From positions 72,080,496-72,144,495 of the forward strand of contig CM051457.1 in assembly GCA_028274465.1 (NCBI GenBank): a stretch of 64,000 nt of DNA, given 5' to 3'. The position numbers were made by a program, and so were the translations under genes. Below are positions 46,700 through 57,262 of the stretch, piece by piece (within the stretch, counting starts at the first letter, position 1; the number at the start of each line of letters is the position of its first letter). The notes under the pieces were generated by a model that was not told where the DNA came from, did no database searches, and was given only the letters and a program-made list of their open reading frames with translations. The DNA comes from Plantago ovata (taxonomy: Eukaryota > Streptophyta > Magnoliopsida > Lamiales > Plantaginaceae).

Positions 46700-47897
46700 C
46701 CAAATTAACTTGGCTTATCAGCAAAACTATGCCTGATTAGTTCCTCCTGACAAACACGCCTGAAAGATGGTTTTTATCAGTTAGAGAGGTTTTGGTTGAA
46801 ATTACTGGATTTAACTTTTCATCTAAGAACAAGTAATCTGAGAAACTCAACTTGTCAATACTTTGCTGTAAGCAAATATGTTGTTTCTTGGTGTCAAGAC
46901 TTTTCTTGTTTAGAGGAAAGAACACTTTACTAATTTCTTGTATTCTACTTCTTCACAAGTAGCTTTGGTTTCAAGCTTAAGTCTTGGAACGGATCACTAG
47001 GCAGCTAAGAGTGGAGAGAGTTTGAAGGCTGTAAGCACAAGTGAGAGTTTTGTAACGACCCGACCAATCCGGCCGGCATGGTTACTCCTGGACGGACCCA
47101 CACACGTCCCAACAGTATGATATTGTCCGCTTTGGACCTGAGCCCACACGAATTTGATTTTGGAATTACCCAAAAGGTCTCATACCATGTGAGAGTGATG
47201 GTCTAACATATGTACCCTTTATTCCACTCACTATTATGTGATGAGGGATGCGGGGCATTACAAAATACCCCCCTTAAAGCCTTTACGTTCTCGTCGAGCG
47301 CCTTAAGTGGTGGGGGTGACTAACTGACAATAACCTTTACCAACAGTCCACACGGTGCGGGATTTGTGTTGGTCAAGGCTTTGATACCATTTGTAACGAC
47401 CCGACCAATCCGGTCGGTGTGGTTACTCCTGGACGGACCCACACACGTCCCAACAGTATGATATTGTCCACTATGGACCTGAGCCCGCACGAATTTGCTT
47501 TTGAAATCACCCAAAACGCCTCATACCATGTGAGAGTGGTGGTCTAACATATATACCATTTATTCCACTCACTCTTAAGCGATGTGGGATTCGGGGCATT
47601 ACAAGTTTGATCACGTTGTTGACACACCCTTCTACTCAGCCTGAGGTCCTGTATTTATAGTGTATCAATGGAGGCGTTTTAATTCAAATTCTAAGGCTTG
47701 ACCCAGGATGTCACTGTCTTGCTTGGTTGTTATTGTCACAGCGGCTTGTCTTTTAGTCTTTAATCTTCTGACGCGTGCTTAGCATTTAATGCTCTTGTAG
47801 ATTATAATAGTAACGTTGGAGCGTCAAATGCCAGTGATCATCAAGAAGGTCACATTAGCTATCAGTCAGCAAGCAATCTCAGTTTCAGAAAGTTCAA
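46700..47897 (-). mobile_element. G-family copia LTR fragment, opposite strand, with a nested TRIM
   Basis: The reverse complement of 46700-47050 plus 47609-47897 matches about 48340-49050 of the 5' LTR of element G, including the promoter region and GTGTCAACAACGTGATC. It lies in a Helitron intron. Its outer end is missing, because G itself starts at 47898. The TRIM at 47051-47603 splits it. Confidence 0.82.
47051..47603 (-). mobile_element. TRIM (terminal-repeat retrotransposon in miniature)
   Basis: Two 212-bp LTRs (47051-47262 and 47392-47603) flank 129 bp of interior, with a perfect target duplication AGTTT (47046-47050 and 47604-47608). On the minus strand the LTR begins TGTAATGCCCCG. 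An initiator-Met-type primer site TGGTATCAAAGCC lies at 47389-47377, and a polypurine tract (TTAAGGGGGGTATTT) precedes the far LTR. There is no coding sequence, as expected; it depends on enzymes of other elements. Confidence 0.96.
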
Positions 47898-49507
47898 TGT
47901 TAGGAACCTTGTAATTTTGATGAGCAATTAACCATGCTAAATTAAGAACAGTCCAGTAACTAGTACTCTTAAGGTCCATAGGAATTTAGAATTTTAAGGA
48001 CATTGTAAAAGAGGAACGTTTGCTGATGACTTAGTTAGGTATTAGATAAGTTATTTCTTTTGCGTATGATGTATTTTATTTTCTGAAAAGAAAATATCTT
48101 ATTGATGCTTAGCTTTAATGAATCTTATTTTTTGAAAAGAAAATGACCTATTGAAGCATTTGCCGAAGTTATATTTTGTTTGTTACAAACAAATAATTGA
48201 AGCAAATAAGAAACCGGTCAGAATCTTGAAGACTTTTGAAGATCTGAAGATTTAAAGACTTGAAGACTTGAAGCCTTGAAGATTGCTGAAGACTGGTAAG
48301 GCACGTGTTTACTCAGAAAGTGGAATGTTCAGCAACAGCATTGCATAAGTGAAAATCTGAAAGACAGAGTAGGTTGTGCTTGCTGAAACTGAGACTGAAC
48401 ACTTGCTGATAAACATATGTGACCTCTTGCTGAATGTACGTGAATTTGCGCTCCAATGTTACTGTTTGAATTCTATTCAAATGTGCATTTAATGCAAAGC
48501 TTACACGCGGAGGACATGAAGACTAGAAGACAAACAAAGTCGCTGCTGAAAGTACAAAAGCAAGATAGTGACATGTTAAGGAACAAAAGCCTTAGGATTT
48601 GAAATTCAAACGGCTCCTTACTTGCACTATAAATAGAGGTCATCCGGCAAAGAGTTGAAGTGTGTCAACAACGTGATCAAACTCTCACTTGTGCTTAAAA
48701 ACTCACAAACCTTCAATCACTCTTACTGCCATTGATCCGTTCCAAGACTTAAAGCTTGAAAAAGCTACTTGTGAAGAAGTAGAACAAACTCGGCTAAGAA
48801 ATTAGTTTAGTGTTCTTTCTTTCGAACAAGAACAAGTCTTGACACCAGAAACAATCACACTTGTTTACTGCAAAGTATTCAAAGTTGTGTTTCTTAGATT
48901 ACTTGTTGTAACTGAATAAGTTATAATTAAGTCATCTCAACCCAAAACTCTCTAACTGAAAATACACCCTTTCAGGCGTGATATTCAGGGGGAACTTAAT
49001 CGAGCATAGTTTTGCTGATTAAAAGTACCAAGTTTGGTGGAGAACAAGGTTGAGTTCTCTAGTTTAGGTTGGAGACAAAGCAAGTGTGCTTTGGTTTCTG
49101 TTGAATCGCTTTAGATAGGAGATTGTAAGGAACCTCAATCATATCTTAGTGGATTCAGTCCTAGAAAGGACAAAGTGGATTAGTTGAGAGATTACGCCAC
49201 TCTCAGATACCACTATAAAAGCGTTTGTGTGATTTACTTACTGCATTTAGCTTTCAGCAAATTATATCTGTTTGTACACAGTCACTCACTTCACTTGCTG
49301 AAAACTCTTTACTTGCTGAAAGAGCACTTATTGTTTCAAAGACTTCCGCTCTCTGATTTCAAGTATCAGCAAACCAAGCTACTGTAAAGTAACTTACGCT
49401 TGCTGAGAAAGTTAAGTATCAGCAAACTCATTACTGAAAAGTAATAAGTACTTGCTGAGAAAGTTTTAAACGACGAAAGTTTGAAAATACTATTCACCCC
49501 CCCCCCT
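47898..49507 (+). repeat. 5' LTR, element G
   Basis: It starts TGTTAGGAACCTTG. A TATA box (CACTATAAATAGAGG) lies at about 48626-48640. The motif TTGCTGA/CAGCAAG recurs many times here and throughout G. The right edge is near 49507, after a C-run; it lacks a clear CA end, so it is approximate. Confidence 0.75.
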
Positions 49508-49522
49508 CTAGTATCAGAGCAG
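49508..49522 (+). promoter_or_regulatory. Primer binding site, element G (altered)
   Basis: AGTATCAGAGCAGG corresponds to the initiator-Met site TGGTATCAGAGC with the first bases changed. Confidence 0.6.
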
Positions 49523-49618
49523 GAGGTTCTTTAGCCTTCTGCACTGAACCTAGATCCCCTTGAGTGCTTTCCGTAAATCACTCTCACTTGATCAGTTTGG
49601 TAGTGCTTTGCTGACAGG

Positions 49619-51486
49619 ATGTCTTTAGGAGATGCTCCCTTGCTGAAGCTGGAAAATTACGAGAAATGGCGAAACAACATGATGCTACATCTTGAGGCCA
49701 TTAGTGATGAGATGGTAACCGTCATTAATGATGGACCTATCAAGATCACTAAGATTGAAAGGAGTTTCCCTCACAAGACCACTGAAGCTGGGAAGGAAAC
49801 CATCCTTGGCGAACCATCAGATACTGTTGTGCCAAAACCAAGAGAGGAATGGACTTCTGACGAAGCTAAGAGATTCCGTCTTGATGGCCAAGCAAGAAAC
49901 ATCATCATCAGATCAACTCCGGATACCATACAGTGCAAACTGTGGGGTGCTAAGACTGCAAAGGAAGCTTGAAAAATGGTTCAAGATCTTTGTGCTGGAT
50001 CTGACAAGACCAAGGAAAACAAACTTGAAGTACTTAAATTAAAGTTTCAAAACTTTAAGCAAGGTGCTAACGAGTCACTGGAAGACTTGGACTTCAGATT
50101 CAGAAGAAGTTCAAAAGAGCTTTCATTGCTGAAGAAAAGAAGAAGCTTCAAGCAAAAATCGATGCATTATGTATTGATACAAGCTCCGAAGACAGTGAGG
50201 ATGAAAGTTCAGACACCGACGATGAAGAAGCCACTCTAGACGTGGAGATTGGCAAAGAAGTATGTGGAATAGCTATGGAAGCTTATCCAGATGTGTCGAA
50301 CTACGAATTCTGCCTCATGGCCGGTCAGGTAAATAACTCTACCTCTGACTCAGAATCAGAAAGTGAAGACGAGATTGACCTTGACAAGATTCAAGGAGAA
50401 ATAGAAAGATTTGAGAAAACTCTCAGCAAACAGCAAGAGAAACTTCAACTTGCTGAAACTCTGACCAAGCAAACTACTGAAAAGTATGTTTTGCTGAAGG
50501 AAGAGACAGAAGAAAAGGATGCTGAAATAAGGCATCTTAAGAAGTTGATTACTGAGGCTGCAGAGAAAAATTCTCAAATGGCATTAGAATTGGAAGAGTA
50601 TCAGTCCTCAATTCTAAAGTTACTTGCTGAAATCCAAGAGATGAAAAAGATGAAAATCAATTTTAAATCCTATGTGGAAGCAAGTAATACGCTGACTGAA
50701 CTAAACTCTTACTTGAGAGATCCATCTCAGAAAGAAGGTTTAGGAGCAACGTGTGAAGGTGATAACGTAGAAATCTTGAGAAAAGATAAATCACCTATCT
50801 CCTTTGTACGTGCTACTGATAGTAGTCCTCCAGTAATCTATCAGTTTGGTCAAACTAAGGTTGCTGAAACATGCAATCAAGTACCTATGACCATAAAGCC
50901 CGCTGTTGCTACTCAAAGTAACAAGACTTTAAAAGGAAAACAGGTTGCTCAGAAGCAAACTGGAAAGAAAAAGAATGCCGTGAAGCATTCTGCCAAACAA
51001 GTTGCTGAAAAACAAGTTGTTAAGACTAAAGGCAAGATTACCAAAAGTAATCAGAAGTCCTTTGCTGACAAACCTGAATCAAGTAAGGTTGCTGAAGCTA
51101 AAGCTCAGCGTTCTCCAAAGAGTGGACTCGGTTTCAAAACCAAGCAAACTCAACTCTTTCATGAGTATAAGCAAAGTCAGCAAAGATACTTCAAAGAGAT
51201 GAAGAAAACCAAGCCTAAGAGTTCTGAAAAGACTCCCAATGCTAGGACTAGAAGGAACCTTGCTAGAAAAGAACTTACTGAAAAGTATGTTCAGCAAAAA
51301 GGTCAACCGAGCAAGACACCACATCAGAAAGTGGATTTGACCAGCACGAGTCAAAAGTCTTTCAGCTCAAATCCTTCTAGTTCCTCAGCAAGTAGAAAAC
51401 AAGTCAAAGTTGAAAAACTTCAGACTTGGGTTTCCACTGGACGCATTCTTGAACATGTTAATGGACATCCATCATCGGATAATTAA
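49619..51486 (+). pseudogene. gag of element G, broken and internally deleted
   Basis: The start is MSLGDAPLLK at 49619, with the copia gag start ENYEKWRNNMMLHLEAI. A TGA at 49970-49972 interrupts it; the same frame continues to DLDFRFRR near 50100, where the frame changes. The last part, open from 50242 to 51486, has an acidic segment, SNYEFCLMAGQ, a long coiled coil (about residues 45-140) and a basic K/Q/S-rich tail. No CCHC knuckle is present and the middle of the gag core is absent, so a deletion near 50100 is likely. The gene cannot give a normal Gag. Confidence 0.8.
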
Positions 51487-51491
51487 CTTGT

Positions 51492-54400
51492 TTGCTCTTG
51501 ATTGTGCAGACTGCAGCCACGGAGACAAACGATGCAATCTGGCACTTTGATAGTGGTTGTGGAAAGCACATGACGGGCAACAAGAATAACCTTATAAACT
51601 ATAGACGGTGGTCTAAAGGTCCAACAATAAGGTTTGCTCGTGGAGGCTCCGGATCTACAAAAGGCTATGGTGATGTGAAGTTGGGATGCATAACCATTTC
51701 TGGAGTTCTTTATGTCAAAAATCTTAAGTTTAACCTTTTCAGCATGAGTCAATTTGCTGACAAAGGATACTTCATCGAAATTAAAAGTGATGAATGTAAA
51801 CTTGTAGATTTTGAGACTAAAAAGGTTATAATGATTGCAAGAAGATCAGGAGGCTTGTACACAGTTGATTGGTCTTCAGCAAACGTTGAAAAATGCCTTG
51901 TCTCAGATCATGATTGCCTTGCTGAAAAAGCATGGTTATGGCATAAACGAACAAGTCATCTAAACTTCAAGACCCTGAATAAGCTGTCTAAAAAGGCACT
52001 TGTAGTTGGATTACCTAGGGTTACTTTTAAGAAGGATGGTGTTTGCAATGCATGTCAGCAAGGAAAGCAAACCAAATCTTCTTTCAAGAACAAGGCAGTA
52101 CCGTCAACTACAAAACCTTTACAACTCTTACACATGGACTTTTTTGAATCTTCTTCAACAAGCTATGCTGGTAAGAAGTATGGTCTAGTCGTGGTAGATG
52201 ACTATTCAATATTCACTTGGGTAGTGTTCATCAAGCACAAATCTGAAACCAAGACTGAAATACCTAACTTGCTGTATAAGCTTGAAGTCATCAAAAATGA
52301 CAAGGTAAAAGTCATAAGGACAGACCATGGTACTGAGTTTGTAAACCAGTACATAACTGAATATTGTACCTCCAAAGGTATTCAACATCAGTTATCCTCA
52401 GTAAGGACACCACAACAAAACGGTGTTGCTGAACGGAAGAATCGTACCCTGAAAGAAGCCGCAAGAACAATGCTTGCTGACACTGAAATAAGTGAGGCTT
52501 ACTGGGTTGAAGCGATTAATACCGCCTGCTATACTCAGAATAGATGTTTGATTACTAAGGAATACAACAAAACTCCTTATGAATTGTTTGTTGGTAGACC
52601 TCCTAACATCACTCATCTAAGAGTATTTGGTTGCAAGTGTTTCGTTCTTAACAATGGTAGAGAATACCTAAGAACATTTCAACCAAAGGCAGACGAAGCG
52701 ATATTTCTTGGCTACTCCTTGCATAGTAAAGCTTATAGAGTTTACAACAAAAAGGCACAAAAGATTGAAGAATCTGTGCATGTTGTATTCTACGAAAAGT
52801 CACAAGGTGTGCCTGCTGAAGAAGAAATATCAGAATGTATGAAAAAGCTAATCATACATGAGCAAAGAACTGAATCTGATGCTAGGCAAATTAAGTCAAT
52901 TGAACTAAATGATGATTCTGACAATGACTCTCCTCCCCCGAGTCATGACAAGATAAATATAGTTCACGACAAAGAATTTCCAGCAAAAGATGCGGTTGCT
53001 CCGGAAGTTGCTGAAATTACGCAATCTCCAGTACCTGCTGATGAAATACCTCAATCCAGCAGTGCTGAACAAGCAGTTGCTGACGAACAAATCTCAGCAG
53101 AGACACAAATTCCCAGTAGTACTGAACAAGTACATACTGAAGAGTCACATGCTGATGAGCAAACATATCCTGATCCAACAAACAGGAAACCTGTTAATAA
53201 ATGGATTAGAGATCATCCCTCTACGGATATGATTGGCGATATTAATAAACGCCAAGTGACTAGATCCAAAGCTACTCAAGGACTTGCTAAAGAAGCAACT
53301 GTCGTGGAAGTAGAATCTTTATTCTCTTGCTTTGTTTCAGAAATTGAACCTAAAACCATAGAAGAAGCTTTGAAGCATTCTGAATGGATAAAGGCAATGC
53401 AAGAAGAATTGGATCAATTTGAAAGAAACAAAGTCTGGAAACTTGTGCCACTTGCTGAAAATACGAAAGCTATTGGTACAAAGTGGGTGTTCAGAAACAA
53501 GCTAAGCGAGTCTGGTGAAGTAACAAGAAACAAAGCACGCTTAGTTGCTCAAGGTTACTGTCAGACTGAAGGATTGGACTATGATGAGTCTTATGCTCCA
53601 GTTGCAAGATTGGATGCAATTAGGCTTTTCTTGGCGTTTGCTGCTCACAATGACTTCATTGTTTACCAAATGGATGTTAAGAGTGCATTCTTAAATGGTG
53701 AACTTCCTGAAGAAGTCTACCTAGAACAACCCCCTGGCTTTGAACTTCCCTCAGAAATCAAGATGGTATACAAGCTTCAGAAAGCTGTATATGGTCTAAA
53801 GCAAGCACCAAGAGCATGGTATGATACCTTGGCTAAATTCTTGCTGGAAAATGGTTTCAAGAAAGGTGAAGTTGACAAAACTCTTTTTACCATGAACCAT
53901 GATGGTAAATTAATCTTAGTTCAAATTTATGTGGATGACATAATTTTTGGATCTAAGGACAAGAAACTTTGTGATGATTTTGCCAAACTCATGACTAATA
54001 AGTTTGAAATGAGTATGATGGGAAAATTGAATTATTTCCTAGGGTTGCAAGTCAAGCAACTCAAAGATGGAATATTCATAAATCAAGCAAAGTATGCGAA
54101 AGAAATGCTCTTTAGGATCAAAGAGGATGAGAAACCTGAAAAGATCCCTATGAGTGTTGGTACCAAATTGGGCTATACTAAAGAGGACAAAAGTGTTGAA
54201 GAACACAAGTATAGGAAGGTCATTGGTTCCTTGTTGTATCTAACAGCAAGTAGACCTGACATTCAGTATGCTGTTTGTGTGTGTGCAAGATTCCAATCTG
54301 ATCCAAGAGAATCACACTACAAAAAGGCAATTAAAATACTGAAATATGTTAAAGGTACAGTCAATGTTGGATTATGGTATCCTAAAGATTCTGGAATTGA

Positions 54401-54872
54401 ATTGGTTGGCTATTCTGATGCTGATCATGGTGGATCAACTCTTGATAGAAAAAGTACCTCTGGAACTTGTCAGTTTTTGGGTACTAGATTAATATCATGG
54501 TTCAGAAAGAAGCAAACGTGTGTCGCCAATTCATCTACTGAGTCTGAATACATTGCAGCTGGTTGTTGCACAGCTCAAATCCTATGGATTCAGCAACAAT
54601 TAAGAGATTATGATATTTCTGCAAAGAAAACACCAATCTTTTGTGATAATACAAGTACTATTGCAATTACGCAAAATCCTAAGTTTCACTCTAGGACCAA
54701 GCACATTGATATTAGACATCATTTCATTAGAGATCATGTGGAAAAAGGTGATATTGAGGTTGTGAAAGTAGGTACTGAAGATCAGCTTGCTGACATCTTT
54801 ACCAAGCCCCTACCGGATAATAGGTTCGCAATGCTAAGGTATAACCTTGGATTGATTGAACTACCTCAATAA
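51492..54872 (+). CDS. pol polyprotein (PR-INT-RT-RNase H) of element G
   Basis: 1126 codons are uninterrupted. The reading opens at TTG (51492), not ATG, in a frame other than gag, whose TAA ends at 51486, so it needs readthrough with frameshift or splicing. Domains in order: aspartic protease ([11 protein letters not shown], about 18-28), GAG-pre-integrase ([11 protein letters not shown]), and integrase with D-D-E ([29 protein letters not shown], to about 320). RT follows with [18 protein letters not shown] and YVDDIIFGS (about 640-830), then RNase H ([24 protein letters not shown], about 970-1100). The order INT before RT is the copia signature. All catalytic motifs that I checked are present. 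This is the largest intact gene in the window. Confidence 0.93.
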   Translation: MLLIVQTAATETNDAIWHFDSGCGKHMTGNKNNLINYRRWSKGPTIRFARGGSGSTKGYGDVKLGCITISGVLYVKNLKFNLFSMSQFADKGYFIEIKSDECKLVDFETKKVIMIARRSGGLYTVDWSSANVEKCLVSDHDCLAEKAWLWHKRTSHLNFKTLNKLSKKALVVGLPRVTFKKDGVCNACQQGKQTKSSFKNKAVPSTTKPLQLLHMDFFESSSTSYAGKKYGLVVVDDYSIFTWVVFIKHKSETKTEIPNLLYKLEVIKNDKVKVIRTDHGTEFVNQYITEYCTSKGIQHQLSSVRTPQQNGVAERKNRTLKEAARTMLADTEISEAYWVEAINTACYTQNRCLITKEYNKTPYELFVGRPPNITHLRVFGCKCFVLNNGREYLRTFQPKADEAIFLGYSLHSKAYRVYNKKAQKIEESVHVVFYEKSQGVPAEEEISECMKKLIIHEQRTESDARQIKSIELNDDSDNDSPPPSHDKINIVHDKEFPAKDAVAPEVAEITQSPVPADEIPQSSSAEQAVADEQISAETQIPSSTEQVHTEESHADEQTYPDPTNRKPVNKWIRDHPSTDMIGDINKRQVTRSKATQGLAKEATVVEVESLFSCFVSEIEPKTIEEALKHSEWIKAMQEELDQFERNKVWKLVPLAENTKAIGTKWVFRNKLSESGEVTRNKARLVAQGYCQTEGLDYDESYAPVARLDAIRLFLAFAAHNDFIVYQMDVKSAFLNGELPEEVYLEQPPGFELPSEIKMVYKLQKAVYGLKQAPRAWYDTLAKFLLENGFKKGEVDKTLFTMNHDGKLILVQIYVDDIIFGSKDKKLCDDFAKLMTNKFEMSMMGKLNYFLGLQVKQLKDGIFINQAKYAKEMLFRIKEDEKPEKIPMSVGTKLGYTKEDKSVEEHKYRKVIGSLLYLTASRPDIQYAVCVCARFQSDPRESHYKKAIKILKYVKGTVNVGLWYPKDSGIELVGYSDADHGGSTLDRKSTSGTCQFLGTRLISWFRKKQTCVANSSTESEYIAAGCCTAQILWIQQQLRDYDISAKKTPIFCDNTSTIAITQNPKFHSRTKHIDIRHHFIRDHVEKGDIEVVKVGTEDQLADIFTKPLPDNRFAMLRYNLGLIELPQ

Positions 54873-55607
54873 AGGATACACTTGGCAGAATGCTGAAACA
54901 GGTATTCAGCAAGCCAAAGTATTCCTGTCCAAAAGACCAAGTCACTGATTTCTTCTAAGAAATGATAAGTCACAACATGATTGCTGAAACATGCATTCAG
55001 CAAGTAATTCCTTCAAAACGGGTATTTGTTAGGAAACTTGACCATTTGCTGAGACAGGAACTCAGTAAGTGAAAGAACTTAAGGATTGCTAAGACGGGTA
55101 CTCAGACAATCAAAAGGAATTTTCTGAGACGGGAACTCAGAAAAAGAGCAAAAGCTCATCTCTCAGATTTTACCAAAGGTTGTCTCAAGTGCAAAAGAAT
55201 TTACTGATACGAAAAATCAGAAATGTCTTTTAAACTTAGAAAATACGAGATATCTAAGTAAGGGGGAATTTTCAGCAAGTATCTAGATTGTTAATTCAAA
55301 CTCGCTGAAAAGATTCTTGTCTATTTCAGCAAGCAATCTATCCCTTATTACTCGGTAAAATCAATTTGTGACGTTAAGCTGGCACAGATAAACTCGCAAT
55401 AATCATGACATGAAATTCAATCGTGGCCATTGATTAAAAGGAGTTATTAATCTAACGGCTAACAAAACAAAGAGAGAGAGTGCTCTGACGGTTTTAGTTA
55501 GTGGGCCATTACGCATTCAATGCAAAGGCTCCACTATCTCCAGTGTTTCTCTGTTTTACCCTTGCTGAGAGCTCAAATCGATTGAGTTTCTCACACACCA
55601 GAGACAC
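54873..55607 (+). other. Noncoding spacer between pol and ORF3 (element G)
   Basis: No gene. It contains many near-repeats of the type GCTGAAACANGNATTCAGCAAG and GACGGGNACTCAG (54890-55160), a short-period direct-repeat landscape. A promoter-like block from 55362 leads to ORF3. Confidence 0.6.
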
Positions 55608-55748
55608 TATATAAAGAAGGAGTTAGAGAAATGACAAAATTCTTTAACTCACATTTCCTTTCTCTGCAATTTCTAGCCTGAAACTACTGTACCTCCGGTC
55701 AAAAAGCAAACTATCTCTTTTCGTACAATCTTTCTTGCTATATAAGAA
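55362..55748 (+). promoter_or_regulatory. Candidate internal promoter of ORF3 (element G)
   Basis: A TGACGT box (55369), a TATA box (ACTATATAAAGAAGG, 55607-55620) and a T/C-rich leader end at the ORF3 ATG, about 135 bases after the TATA box. The whole block is repeated at 56669-57056, 1.3 kb downstream, with the TATA region kept (GACTATATATATGTGG). Confidence 0.55.
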
Positions 55749-56579
55749 ATGGCTCCCAAGAGACAGTCATCTAAGTCCTCAAAATCGTCAAAGGTTGACA
55801 GTGCTGAAACATGCATTGCTCCGGTGACTACTCTGACCCCAGACACAACGAAAGTTGTGTTGAAAAACGACCGAATCACTGTAAAACCTATGCCTCCGTC
55901 ATATCTTGACACTGCAAAGTGTGAGATGTTGATGCAATGGGGAGGGTTTGCAAAAGAAAAGTACATTAGGTACTTTTATGAACAAGAACTTGATGACCAA
56001 AATGAAGAGGCGCTTGAGTTCATCAAGCAGCAAGGCCTCATGAAATTTATCTCTGCTCGCACTAAGCAAGTGAGCATGATTGATACTATGGAATTCTACA
56101 ACAATGCAGAAATCCAGTCCCTTAGAGACAGTAATGGAGTCACTGAAAAAGTGATCCTTACTTATGTTCAAAACATGCAAATCGTCCTGAAATGGACTGA
56201 TTTAGCGGAGATTTTTCAGATTCCAACCACTGGAACTGAAGATGACGTCACTGCTTCTGACGAAGAAATTGAAGCTTTCTACAGTGACGTCAGAAATGCA
56301 AAAATGAAGAAAGGCGAGATAGCTCCCATGACTTGGACAAAGCACGTTAAGAGAAAGCATCTCTGCCATTCACTTGGTCTAGTAGCTCTGCTACTAATAA
56401 AAGTTCTTGACTCCCAAGTTGGAGAAATTGACCAAGTAAGCCTGAGAAGATGGCCATTGCTGATGCATATCTATGAAAATAAATCGGAACTTAACTGGGC
56501 TAAGTACATTTTCAACAGGCTTGTTGATTGTGTCACTAAGTTTAAGGTAAAGGTAGAAGACAACAAGGTCTCACCTTAA
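55749..56579 (+). CDS. ORF3 of element G, plant retrotransposon accessory protein
   Basis: 276 residues, ATG to TAA, intact. It starts MAPKRQSSKSSKSSK, a basic serine-rich start like ORF2 of copy A. Residues about 70-270 (MLMQWGGFAKEKYIRYFYEQEL, DLAEIFQIPTTG, TWTKHVKRKHLCHSLGLVALLL, NWAKYIFNRLVD) resemble the PF20167-type 'putative plant transposon protein' domain. In SIRE-like elements a post-pol ORF is often called envelope-like, but I see no signal peptide or transmembrane segment here, so I do not use that name. It is probably transcribed from its own promoter (55362-55748). Confidence 0.72.
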   Translation: MAPKRQSSKSSKSSKVDSAETCIAPVTTLTPDTTKVVLKNDRITVKPMPPSYLDTAKCEMLMQWGGFAKEKYIRYFYEQELDDQNEEALEFIKQQGLMKFISARTKQVSMIDTMEFYNNAEIQSLRDSNGVTEKVILTYVQNMQIVLKWTDLAEIFQIPTTGTEDDVTASDEEIEAFYSDVRNAKMKKGEIAPMTWTKHVKRKHLCHSLGLVALLLIKVLDSQVGEIDQVSLRRWPLLMHIYENKSELNWAKYIFNRLVDCVTKFKVKVEDNKVSP

Positions 56580-57056
56580 AGAACAAGACTTTCTGAATAG
56601 ATACTCTTATTATTTCAAAAAGCAATTAGCTTCTGGATAAAAGAGAAAACCCTTGAATCAAGGTAATTACCATAGGTGACGTTACTTTGGCACATATAAA
56701 CTAGAAAATAATCATGACATGAAACTCAATCGTGACCATTGGTTAAAGTCAGTTGATGATCAACCGGTTAAGACCAAAAAGTAAAAGTGTGCTCTAACGA
56801 TTTGTGAGACAATGGCGCCCACTACACATTTAATGCCAAGTGTGACCATTCTGTCTCCTTGTGTCTCAACTCACTTGTTGAGATCTCAAACCAATTGAGA
56901 CTCTCACAATATGGCGAGACTATATATATGTGGAGTTAGAACAAACACAAATTTCTTTAAAAACTCCCAAATCCTTTCTCTATTTAGCAAAAACAACTTT
57001 GAATCTCTGTCCCCTCTGGTCAAAAACCACCCAATATCGTCCATCAAAAGCTTATA
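56580..57056 (+). repeat. Second copy of the ORF3 promoter block (element G)
   Basis: From about 56669 this repeats 55362-55740 with moderate divergence, including the TGACGT box, AATAATCATGACATGAAA and the TATA region (56912-56922). It is cut by element H at about 57056, just where the ORF start would follow. No gene is present. Confidence 0.85.
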
Positions 57057-57262
57057 TTGTCCCCTATAAAACATGTACTTAGAAAGTATCACGTTATACG
57101 TGAGATTATTGATAGAGGAGAAGTTAGTATAGAACGTGTCTCTACCACGGACAACGTGGCAGATCCTTTCACCAAGGTCTTATCAGTGGAAGTCCACTTA
57201 AGACATTATGCTAATCTGGGTATTAAGCATAAAGGTGACTGGCTCTAGTCCAAGTGGGAGAT
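57057..57262 (+). pseudogene. RNase H C-terminal end and polypurine tract of an H copy
   Basis: The frame KHVLRKYHVIREI...TTDNVADPFTKVLSVEV ends in TAG at 57247-57249. It is the last part of a copia RNase H. TCCAAGTGGGAGAT at 57249-57262 is the polypurine tract right before the LTR. Everything upstream of this element copy is missing. Confidence 0.88.

Larger units (their letters stand above)
25153..46700 (+). mobile_element. Helitron with intron-containing Rep gene, split by copy E
   Basis: The 5' end candidate TCTATATATATT is at 25153 after an A. The Rep gene follows in two pieces, 26518-28863 and 44984-46670, separated by element E (28864-44983) with its CATTC target duplication. A G-family LTR fragment then interrupts an intron at about 46700. 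The Pif1-type helicase half and the CTRR 3' end are not in the window. Helitrons move by rolling-circle replication using the Rep/helicase protein. Confidence 0.8.
47898..57056 (+). mobile_element. Ty1/copia element G (SIRE/Maximus-like), 3' LTR missing
   Basis: 5' LTR, primer site, gag, intact pol and an extra ORF are in order. Gag ends with acidic and coiled-coil regions and a further ORF lies after pol, which fits the SIRE/Maximus lineage. G starts inside the opposite-strand LTR fragment of its own family; TTCAA (47893-47897) precedes it. The right end is replaced by the truncated element H at about 57056, so no 3' LTR is seen. Confidence 0.85.

Noticed and set aside
55749-56579. ORF3 of G as an envelope glycoprotein
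   Set aside because: No signal peptide, transmembrane helix or glycoprotein pattern is visible; the better match is the plant transposon protein type.
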